DNA of 64,000 nt from Platanthera guangdongensis (Eukaryota; Streptophyta; Magnoliopsida; Asparagales; Orchidaceae): positions 83,264,564 to 83,328,563 of the forward strand of contig CM077166.1 in assembly GCA_039583875.1 (NCBI GenBank), read 5' to 3'. The position numbers and the translations under genes were made by a program. A model generated the notes under the pieces. That model searched no databases. It was not told the DNA's origin and worked only from the letters and a program-made list of their open reading frames with translations. Below, piece by piece: positions 11,624 through 21,777 of this stretch. Within the stretch, counting starts at the first letter, position 1. Every line of letters starts with the position of its first letter.

Positions 11624-12132
11624 TTTACAAAAATTAGCTAAGTAAAATAGTGTCGACACACAGAGTTGTCTGTGTCGACACATAAAAGTGGTGTCGACAT
11701 TTCAGAGAAATGGTGTCGACACATCTAGGAAGTCTGTGTCGACACTTCAGATAATTAGTGTCGACACATGTAGTGTAGGTGTCGACACATCCAAGGTGGT
11801 GTCGACACTTAGGCTTTACACAGATTTAGTCTAGTAGAGTCTCGACTAAGTGTCGAGCTAAGTGGTGTCGACACATATACAAGTGTCGACACATATATTC
11901 TGTCGACTATACTTGTGTCGACACATAGTTGTTGAGACATTATCAGTAAGTGTCGACACTTTTCAACAGTGTCGACACAATTTAAGTATTTTGACGCGCC
12001 TTTTCATCTTCGATTCTAGAAAGGTATAAATAGGATTTCGTCATTGTTTGTCGACACACTCACCAAAGTTTCGAGACCAAACTTATGTGTCGACATCTCT
12101 CTTCTCTAAATTCAAAATTTCTTCAAACCCTA
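11624..12132 (+). promoter_or_regulatory. pol-ORF3 spacer of Copia-1: palindrome array plus TATA box
   Basis: The non-coding spacer between pol and the third ORF carries about 14 GTGTCGACAC copies or close variants (from about 11649 to 11980), the same word as in the LTR. TATAAATA follows at 12025-12032, 108 bp before the ORF3 ATG (12133). The same arrangement occurs in Copia-3 (24613-25124). It looks like an internal promoter built like the LTR promoter. That it is active is inference. Confidence 0.75.
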
Positions 12133-13631
12133 ATGGCGCCCAAGCTAGAAGAAAATATTAATGAAGGATATGAACTTGTGCGGCATGCCTTTGATGACGC
12201 GGAACCCGAAATCAAAGGTGTAGTAACCCTAATTGTCGAGACTGGATTGGAATACCTTGTATCAGAACCAATCAAGATCTGGAAGAAGGAGGTCCTAGAA
12301 TTTCTGAGTGTGGCTTCACTTGATGACTCTGGACTCAAGATTAAATCCAGAGTTCATGAAACCAAAGTTAAGGTCACACCAAAAAGTCTAAGGAAGGTAC
12401 TTCAACTACCAAGAATAAAAGAGGAAGAAGATGTATCTGCTTCTAAGACTAGAGAGGCATTGAGATGGTGTGGACCGGATTCAAACCTGAAAATTGGATC
12501 AGTTTTCAATAGAAAAGGGATGAACAACCAAGGAAAATTCTTGTCTGAATTATTTGTCAAGGTCATCCTGAGCAAGCCCGGAGGACATGACAGAATTTCA
12601 GCCCATATGTTCAATCTGATGATAAGAATAATTTTCAAACTTGATACTGATTGGTCTGCAGTTATGTTTGATAAGATAAAAGAAGATATGAAGAAACCGA
12701 ATCTGGGTAGAATTCTAAGTCTATACTTAGCTGGTAGTATACCTGAATTGATGAATCAGGCTGCAGGTTCCAAGATAAACCACATGAGGAGAATGGATTT
12801 GAGAATTCTCTCTAGGTGGGATAGAGTATTGATAAAAGAAATGCCAACTCCAGTAAAGGACACAACTTAGAAGAAGAAGAACAAGACAGCCATTGTGGCT
12901 CAAGAATCCTCTAGCAGCTCTGAAGAGTAAGTGGTGTTTACTCCTGATGATGAAGAGACAGGAAATGCTGGACAATCTCCAGCAAGACAAGAAGACGCAC
13001 AGAGGAAGGGGGAGCTACCCTCAGCAAGCCCAATTCTCCTGGATCCACTCCAGGGGGAGCCTCTACTTGTGGAAGAGCCAACTCCACTAGAGAGTGAAAG
13101 GGCTACTCCAACCATACTAGAGGAAATCACTGAAATTAGTCAATTAGATTTCACGATTGAGGAATAAGTTTTGACTGATTCATTACCTAATGTTCATCAG
13201 CAAACACAGATACAACCTCAACCCCAAGATGTTATCATGGAGGACACATCTGTTGCTGATAAAGTGGTTGATGAGATAAGAGATTCTCCAGCCCTTCGTC
13301 AACAGGAATTTACATTAGAAGAGCTATTCCCTGATCTTGTACAGACAGATCTTGAGAAAGAAATAGCTTCTGTTGAGGGGGAGAAGGCCCATATTGAGGG
13401 GGAGCATATGGAGAATGTAGAAGAAACTGCTACACAAGAGATAGAGAAGCCAAAGGACGCTGAATAACCACAAAGGACTGAGAAGGAGTTACCTCCTAGT
13501 CCTAAGGATAGAGTGGACATAGTCAGAACATCTGCTTCAGAGGATGGAGAGGCTATTAGAACCAAGAAGAGAAATTTCCAAGTCTTCAAAAGAAGGAGCC
13601 AGAACTATAAGAAAGCCCTACAGATAATTGC
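12133..13631 (+). pseudogene. third ORF (env-like position) of Copia-1, 5' half, interrupted
   Basis: Starts MAPKLEENINEGYELV at 12133 and parallels the ORF of Copia-3 (24612 to 21778). The first about 240 residues form a globular, mostly helical segment (VTPKSLRKVLQLPRI, GMNNQGKFLSEL, NLGRILSLYLAGSIPE) resembling proteins annotated as plant transposon or envelope-like in Sireviruses; this family link is from memory. An acidic, proline/glutamate-rich region follows. Stops near 12868, 12928, 13165 and 13465 are all in frame. At 13632 it is cut by Gypsy-2; the rest is at 34225-35550. No signal peptide or membrane segment is seen. Confidence 0.75.
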
Positions 13632-14697
13632 TGATGCCGGCTCATCTCCCATCCCCTTGCCCGTTGATGCTAAGAGTGCCTGTGATCAAGTTGCTGTGGA
13701 TGATGATCAAGTTCCTCGTGACCAAGTTGATGCGGCGCAACATAAAGATGCTCGACGACCTTCTACCGCGACTCGTGACCTTGGTGGCTACAATCTTCGT
13801 TCGCGGCGGGCTTAAGCCCTTTCCTTATTTGCACCTTTATTTTCATAGTTTAATGTTATCATTATTTCATGTTGTCTTTTATTTTGGACATGTTTAATTT
13901 TTGGTGTGCTCATAGCCATCCAATAGATGATAAATTGGATGGCTAGATTTATTTTGCTTGTTTTGGGACTTGCCTATATATAGGCTTAATTGATGAGAAA
14001 TGAAGGCATGCTATTTGAAAACCTAAATTAATCCTCTCTTGAGAATTTCGGCCACCTCCCTTTGGGATTGCCGCCCCCCCCCCCCCCCCCTCATCCTCCT
14101 TCTCCTCCTTTGTTAGCCAATCGCTTGGGTGATCCAAGGCTTGTGAAATGCGGAGGCGGATGCTTCTCGGTGTGACTCCGGCGAACAAGAAGGTTGCCGC
14201 TCGGTGTGACGCTGGTGGTGCGTGGACGTGTGACTTTTCCACTTTCCTTGTGTGATCTTCACCCCATCTTGGGGAGGGTAATATCTACATCTTTCCTTTG
14301 TGATTTCTTGTGAGATTTGGAATGGATGCAATGGCTTTTTATCCGCAATCTTGAATACGATCTTTTGGATTTAATCAAAAACCTTCTTGCGTTTATTTTC
14401 GAAACCTTGCAAGAAGCCGGATCGGGTGGATCCTTTTGCTTGAGGAAGATCTTGGCATATAGTTATTGATCTTCCTCTCAAAAAGGTGTGGCGACCTTTG
14501 CTTTCGATCTTCGGTGGGAAAGGATTGGACTTTAATTAGATCGTCGCTTTTAGTCCACTCCCCTCCGCGTGTTTGTGCGGGATGACAGTGAATCGTGCGG
14601 CTAGAATGTTTGTGTTAGGACGCGTAAGAACGTGTTACGTGGGCTTGAGTTGTAAGAAAATCCGTACGCTATTTTAATCCGACGAATCCCTACATCA
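13632..14697 (+). repeat. 5' LTR of Gypsy-2
   Basis: A 1066-bp LTR almost collinear with 33160-34219. Contains a TATA candidate CTATATATAG at 13973-13982, a C17 tract at 14074-14090 (C13 at 33598-33610 in the other LTR), and, in its first 184 bp, an open frame ending DLGGYNLRSRRA that continues the pol frame of the element. Confidence 0.92.
13973..13982 (+). promoter_or_regulatory. LTR TATA box of Gypsy-2
   Basis: CTATATATAG in the 5' LTR; an identical word lies at the equivalent place in the 3' LTR near 33501. It is the best TATA candidate in the LTR and sits between the U3 and the C tract. Confidence 0.6.
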
Positions 14698-14700
14698 ATT

Positions 14701-14711
14701 TGGTATCAGAG
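14701..14711 (+). other. primer-binding site of Gypsy-2
   Basis: TGGTATCAGAG three bases after the LTR end, complementary to the initiator Met tRNA 3' end. It fixes the 5' LTR end at 14697. Confidence 0.85.
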
Positions 14712-14752
14712 GGAGGTTCTCGTCAGTTTCCTAATTGGCACTCCTCCCCCGC

Positions 14753-15270
14753 TCAAAATTCAAATTTCAAATTTTAAATTTCAAATTTCAAAAAAATTCA
14801 AAATTCAAATTTCGAATTTCAAATTTCAAATTTCAAATTTCAAATTTCAAAATTTCAAATTTTAAATTTCAAATTTCAAAAAAAAATTCAAAATTCAAAT
14901 TTCGAATTTCAAAATTCAAATTTCGAATTTCAAATTTCAAATTTCAAATTTCTAATTTCAAATTTCATATTTCAAAATTTCAAATTTTAAATTTCAAATT
15001 CAAAAAAAAATTCAAAATTCAAATTTCGAATTTCAAATTTCAAATTTCGAATTTCAAATTTCAAAATTTCAAATTTAAATTTCAAATTTCAAAAAAAATT
15101 CAAAATTCAAATTTCGAATTTCAAATTTCAAATTTCAAATTTCAAATTTCAAATTTCAAAATTTCAAATTCTAAATTTCAAATTTCAAAAAAAAATTCAA
15201 AATTCAAATTTCACATTTCAGATTTCAAAATTTCGAAATTCAAAATTTCAAAATTCAAAAAAAAAAACAA
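14753..15270 (+). repeat. low-complexity AAATTTC repeat in Gypsy-2 leader
   Basis: About 500 bp made almost only of TTCAAATTTC/GAATTTC words with interspersed A-runs, in higher-order blocks of roughly 80-110 bp each containing an AAAAAATTCAAAATTC landmark. It lies between the primer site and the gag start. The frame across it (Phe/Lys/Asn/Ser-rich) is open only because the repeat lacks stops in that frame; I do not call it a gene. Confidence 0.9.
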
Positions 15271-15310
15271 AGAGAAAACTGCGCTCTAGTCTTTGGTTTT
15301 TAGGGTGTTA

Positions 15311-18300
15311 ATGCGTACTCGGCACGGTACGGAGTACACGAACCCGTCTACCTCCACTATAGCTGAACACCCTGATGAGGAAACTAATCCTACGGCTATC
15401 ACTGAGCTTAGGCAAGAATTAGGAGAGTTGAGGGGTTTGCTGACACAACTTTTGGCGAACCAAGCTGCTCAAACACCACCACCACCTAACCATGGACAAG
15501 TCCCCCGACCACCCCCAGTGCATGTGGCGGAACATGATGGGTACTTCCCCGGAGCAGCCCGTCAGGTTCCCGATCTGGAAAGAGAGTTCGATATAACAAA
15601 AGCGATTTGTATGGAAGCCCCCTCTTACGATGGTATGGGAGACCCCCAAGTCTTCCTTACATGGGTGGTTGACATAGAATGCTATTTTGATTGGTATCAC
15701 CTTACCGATGAGCAAAAGGTTCAAGTAGCTCGTATGAAATTAAACGGGAGGGCCAAGACCTTTTGGTTAAATGAGGAGCGACTTTTAGGGACCGGTCATG
15801 GTGTACCCCTAGTCGGTTGGACGGTTATGAAAAATTTGCTCACCGACCAATACGTGCTCGCTTACCACCGAACTCAAATGTTCGACGATCTTGCCACCCT
15901 TCGGCAAGGTCCAAAATCGGTGGCTGATTACATGGGTGAGTTAAAGGATAAGATGGTGCGGTGTGAGATCCAAGAGATGCCAGAGGTTACGCTTTCTAGG
16001 TTCCATAAGGGACTTAATCCGGACAATCAGAAGAAGCTTCTTCGATATGGCCAAACTGATATTAATACTACTTTCAATGCCGCCTTGGACATTGAAAAAC
16101 ATCTGGCCATGAAAACCCAACCCCGTTACTCCCAACAAAAGGGAAAGGCCCCCATAGGCGCCCTTTCCTCCACTTATTATGATAAGGGTAAGGCGAAGGT
16201 TGGGGAGTCCAAACCAATTATCGTGACTGCGAGAAACCCTAGGCAGCCTAATAGTGAGAGAATCCCTATTGGCAAGGTGAGCAAGGCTAACACCACGTGT
16301 TACTCTTGCGGTATTCAAGGCCACTATGCCTATGAGTGCCCCACCAAGGCCAAGGCTACTTTAGCTCTTCTAGACGAGTCCACTAGTGACTTTGCAGATT
16401 TAGTGATTGAGGCAGATGAGGGTTATGAGACGGATGGTGTGCCTAGTGATATGGAGGATGGGCACCTACTTAGCGTTATGCGTTGTATTCTGACGACCCC
16501 TCGCCCGTTTGACGATTGGAAGAGGTCCACTATTTTCTCCCTCATCTTTAAGAGTGGAGAAAAATATTGTAAGCTCATCATTGACAGCGGCAGCTGCATG
16601 AACGTTGTTTCCGAGAACGCCGTTATGCGGATGCATTTGGCTACCGAGCCTCATCCTACCCCTTACCAAGTGGCTTGGGTCAACAAGGTAACCATCCCGG
16701 TCACCAAGCGTTGCCTAGTTCCACTTACGATCAAGTCATATACGGATGAGGTGTGGTGTGATGTCATCCCTATGGATGCTTATCATGTGTTGTTAGGCCG
16801 CCCTTGGCTCTATGACCGTGATGTCACCCACTACGGGAGGGCAAACACTTATGAGTTCAAATATAATGGGAAGGTAGTCACGTTAAAACCCACGGCCCCA
16901 AAGGAACCCAATAGCCCGAGTACGGATACCACAATCCCAGTCGAGAAGAAATTGGTAAGCCTAATGGGTAGGAGAAAATTTGAGAGGGACCCCTTTGTGG
17001 ATGGGATTATTTATGCATTGGTTCTTTTGAATAATAATAAAGAAAATGGGGTTTTAGAAGATTTACCCAAAGAATTTAAAAAACTACTAGAAGAGTATAA
17101 GGATGTCTACCCGGACGAGTTGCCCCCTACGTTGCCCCCCCTACGTGATATCCAACATGCCATTGACTTTACGTCGGGCGGCTCATTGCCTAATCAGCCC
17201 CATTATAGGTTGCACCCCACAGCCCATGAGGAGCTCCAAGCCCAAATTTCGGATTTATTGGCGAAGGGGTTCATTAGGAACAGCAAGAGTCCGTGTGCGG
17301 TACCGGCTTTGTTGGCTCCAAAAAAGGATGGTATGTGGCGTATGTGTGTAGACAGTAGAGCCATAAATAAGATCACTATCAAGTATAGGTTTCCCATCCC
17401 TAGATTGGACGATCTTTTGGATATGTTGTCTGGTGCCTCGATCTTCACGAAATTGGATTTGCGGAGTGGTTACCATCAGATTCGGATACGTGATGGGGAT
17501 GAATGGAAAACTGCATTTAAATCTAAGGACGGGCTCTACGAGTGGTTGGTCATGCCATTTGGGTTGTCAAATGCTCCAAGCACCTTCTCACGCATGATGA
17601 CCCACCTATTCCAACCATACATGGGACGATTTGTGGTGGTGTACTTTGATGTCATATTGATTTATAGCACCACTTTTGACTCACATGTGTCTCACCTACG
17701 GATTATTCTATCTACACTTCGGGACGAAAAAGTATATTTAAATTTAAAGAAGTGTATATTTTATGAAAAGGAAGTGGAATTTTTGGGCTACCTGGTTGGA
17801 TCTGAGGGAATAAAGGTAGACCCCAGTAAGGTGAAAGAAATTCTGGAGTGGCCCGAACCCACAAGCTTGAGAGACGTTAGGAGTTTCCACGGGTTAGCCT
17901 CATTTTATAGACGATTTATTCGGGATTTTAGTACTATTATGGCTCCCGTGACGGAATGCATGAAAAGGGGTGAGTTTAAATGGACGCCAGCAGCTACCCA
18001 GGCCTTCCAACACATTAAGAAGATGATGACTGAGGCTCCTATTTTGCGCTTACCAGATTTTAATAAAGTATTTGAATTGACATGTGACGCATCCGGAGTA
18101 GGAGTAGGAGGTGTCTTAAGCCAAGAGGGACACCCAATAAGTTATTTTAGCGAGAAATTGGCGGGTGCAAAACTTAATTATTCCAATTACGATAGAGAGT
18201 TCTATGCCATCATTAGATGCCTACACCAGTGGAGACACTACCTCCTTTCCAAGGAGTTCGTGATTCTCTCTGACCATGATGCACTTAGGCACATTAATGG

Positions 18301-19430
18301 GCAATCTAAAATCAGCCCCCGTCATGCAAAATGGGTATCTTATCTGCAAGAGTTTTCGTTCACCTTAAAACACCTTAAGGGCACTGAAAATCATATGGCC
18401 GACGCGCTTAGTAGAGTGACACTTTTATTGTCGATCATGGAAGTAAAGGTTGTCGGATTTGAGAGAATAAAGGATGAATATGCCATGTGTCCTGATTTTG
18501 GAGAAGCGTATCTAGCGGCACACGATGACTCACCAATGATAGTGTCAGCATATGTATTGAGAGACGGTTATTTATTTCGGCACGCTAAGCTATGTATTCC
18601 CCGTACCTCCCTACGCCATCACATAGTATGGGAACTACATAGTGGCGGGTTGAGCGTCCATTTTGGGCGGGATAAAACGATAGCCTTAGTCGAGGAGAAA
18701 TTCTATTGTACTAAACTTCGCATTTTAGTTGGGAAAATCGTGAGTAGCTGTAGGGTTTGTCAAGTGTCTAAAGGGGTAAAGACTAATGCGGGACTATACA
18801 CTCCGTCGCCTATTCCATCTAGACCTTGGGAGGACGTGAGTATGGACTTTATTTTGGGGCTTCCTCCAACCCAGCGACGACACGATTCCATTTTTGTGGT
18901 GGTTGATAGGTTCTCTAAGATGGCTTATTTCATACCCTATAGTAAGACTAAAGACGCGTCTCACATTGCAAAATTATATTTTAAAGAGGTGGTGAGTCAC
19001 CGCGGCCTTCCTAAGACCATTGTCTCGGATCGTAACGTTAAATTCACAAGTTATTTTTGGAAGACGCTTTGGACATTAATGGGAACGAAGTTGTTATTTT
19101 CCGCCGCCTATCACCCACAAACTGATGGGCAGACGGAAGTGGTAAATAGGAGTTTGGGAAACTTGTTGCGTTGTCTTGTGGGTGACCACAAAGGCACTTG
19201 GGATTTGCTCCTCCCCCAAGCCCAATTAGCCTACAATAACTCTACCAATTGGTCTACGGGTATGTCACCAAATGAAGTAGTGCACGGGTACCTTGCTAAT
19301 GTGCCCATTGACTTGATTCCGTTACCTCCATCTTATCATACAAGTCAATTTGCACAATCTTTTGTCGAGCATATACATGACTTACACGCCCAAATACGAA
19401 CAACTTTAGCTACCACATATGAGTCGTATC
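15311..19430 (+). pseudogene. gag-pol polyprotein of Gypsy-2 (N-terminal 1370 codons before Copia-3)
   Basis: One uninterrupted frame from ATG 15311 (MRTRHGTEY). Gag about 15311-16290; zinc knuckle CYSCGIQGHYAYEC near 16300; protease LIIDSGSCMNVVS near 16570; RT with KLDLRSGYHQIRI and MPFGLSNAPSTF; catalytic box YFDVILIYS near 17645, where the second Asp of YFDD is Val; RNase H with LTCDASGVGVGG and the ADALSR box near 18400; integrase with MDFILGLPP, VSDRNVKF and HPQTDGQTE (D, D, E present). Interrupted at 19430/19431 by Copia-3; the last part is at 32521-33298. RT is expected to be inactive. Confidence 0.92.
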
Positions 19431-21484
19431 TGAAAGATATAGTACCTAAACACCTAGAGGGGGGGGGGGGTGAATAGGTGATCAAATTCTTTTTAACTTT
19501 TTATAGCAGCAATCAGTTAATATTACAGAATTCTAACTATTTTATCACAACAATCACACAGCATACACAGAAAATCACAATCACAGCAGACATAGAGTTT
19601 TATAGTGGTTCCCCAAGCTTTGGGTACATCCACTTTCCCCCTTCGCCTATCTAGCAGTGTACTAGATTCGGCCAAACTCCTCCACTGTCTCAGAACCCAA
19701 AACAGGCTCCTACACCTCAGGCCCAAGGCCCTACAACTCAGCTTTTCACAAAGCCTACACTCAGCCACAAAGGCCTACACTCAGCCACAAAGGCCTACAC
19801 TCAGCCTCCAAGGCCTACACTCAGCCACCAAGGCCTACACTCAGAGATTTAACTCTCCTACCCTCAGACTTTATAATTGCAGGCTTACAATCTCAGATCC
19901 CTAAAGATCCTACAAGTTATAATGAATACAAAATGTATAAACTCAACAACTTAGATGAAAGAGAGATAAGTTGTGAGATTCTTGATGAGTTCTTGGAAGA
20001 ACTCAGCTGAAATCAATCTGACTTGGCTTTTCTTCAAAGCTTCTTGAAAGTAGAACACAATAAGACTGATTCCTCTACAGTTGATCCTTGATCTCTGCTT
20101 CTTAAGATTCAGACCAATCTGAATCCTTCTTCTCAGCTGTGTTCCAACAGCTGATTTCTTGGATGGAGCTCTCTTTCTCCAACTTCTTAGATCTTCACTT
20201 GAAAGCTAGATCTTCTTGTGTGTTTCTCTTGTGAATGATCACTTGAACCACTTCATCAATCCCTTGATCAATATCTTCTGTAGACAGCATAAGCCTATTT
20301 ATAGGCCTTCTTCATGGTAACCGGCTGGTCCGGTTCATAACTGAATTCTGACAACTCTGACAGGTGCTATAGACCGGTTGGAATGGCAGCTGTCAAGTCA
20401 TCCAGTCAGTTCTTGAAATAACTGTAACTGTTTGTAAGTGTCGAGACTTTCTGTCTTCAAGTGTCGACACTTATAGAGCAAGTGTCGACACATGTTGTCT
20501 AAGTGTCGACACTAGCCTACAAGGTGTCGACACAACTCCTTGTGTTGTAGATTTTGTATCTCGACACTACTTCTTCTTCATGTGTCGACACTGAAATTGA
20601 GTGTCGACACAAGTACTTGTTCTTCAGAATTTTGCTGAATTCTTCTAAGTGTCGACACAACACCTTTGTGTCGACACATCTTCATGTGTTGTATCTATCA
20701 AGTGTCGACACTGCTTCTTAGTGTCGACACATGTCTTCAGTGTTGATACTTGTTGAGTGTCGACACATTGCTCTAGGTGTCGACACTTTCTTCTTCAGTC
20801 GAGACTCTGGCTGTGTGTCGACACATTCCCTTAGTGTCGACAATTGTACTTAGAATATTTTTGAACTTTGCTGTTCTTTGCTAAGTGTCGACACATGTCT
20901 TTGTGTCGACACTTTCTTCAAGTGTTGAGTCTTCAGCTAAGTGTCGACACATTGTTCTGGGTGTCGACACTTACTTCCAGTGTTGACTCTTCTGCTAAGT
21001 GTTGACTCTTCTGTTGAGTGTCGACACATTGTTCTGGGTGTTGACACTTGTACTTAGTCTCTGCAAACTTTTGCTGAGTGTCGACACAGCCTCCAAGTGT
21101 CGACACTTTCTGATGTAGACACTATTTTTCTGGGTGTCGACACAACGGCTAAGTGTCGACACAGCTTCACTGTCTTTTCTTCACTGAGTGTCGACACAGC
21201 TCCTTGTGTCGACACTTTTGTCTGGTGTCGACTCAGCATCCCTGGTGTCGACACAATGACTCCAAGTGTCGACACTGCTTGCCTGGGTGTCGACACAAGT
21301 CTTCTTAAGTGTCGACACTTTCCCTCTGGGTGTCGACACATGGACTTAGAAACTTTTACTTCTTTCCTGCAAATACTTAACCTGCACATATAAACTCAAA
21401 AGACATCAAATACATTTTGATGTATATCATTGAGTTGGGTGAGGCTTCTTCAAATCAGGTACATTTAGACCAATGTACACAACA
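19431..21484 (-). repeat. 3' LTR of Copia-3
   Basis: A 2054-bp LTR, minus reading TGTTGTGTACATTGG to CTTTCA. Contains a GTGTCGACAC palindrome array (about 20435-21345), TATA box at 20295-20304 (minus CTATAAATAGG) and a G-run of about 11 at 19459-19469 near its end. Confidence 0.93.
20435..21345. repeat. GTGTCGACAC palindrome array in Copia-3 3' LTR
   Basis: About 35 perfect or near-perfect GTGTCGACAC words, with decayed forms such as AGTGTTGACTC (CpG to TpG type changes) between them. Spacing is 15-45 bp. The equivalent array in the 5' LTR is 31455-32375. Confidence 0.93.
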
Positions 21485-21777
21485 ATCTCCCCCTATTTGG
21501 AGAAGTCATAACCCTTAGTCAATGATATACACCATTCATAATAAAATTACAAAATGATGTAAAGCAGGATTATATATAGCAGGGAAGTACATCACATGTA
21601 TAAAACAAACATGCATATACAGATAACATCTCAGAACAAATATGAAATAAATTTAACACATAGCTAATTTATCACACAACACTTTGTTCCAATACTTTGT
21701 CATATTCATTTTCAAAAGTTTACAGAATGTTTATCATCAAAAAGATTACATAGTAAACTTTTAAGAAAATTCTAATT
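21485..21777 (-). other. 3' untranslated spacer and polypurine tract of Copia-3
   Basis: AT-rich stretch between the ORF3 stop and the 3' LTR. On the minus strand it ends in AAATAGGGGGAGAT next to the LTR, the polypurine tract that primes plus-strand synthesis. The Copia-1 counterpart is 35551-35832. Nothing else recognised. Confidence 0.8.

Noticed and set aside
14735..15289. 184-codon Lys/Phe/Asn-rich ORF
   Set aside because: Produced by the AAATTTC low-complexity repeat; the frame has no stop by composition only.
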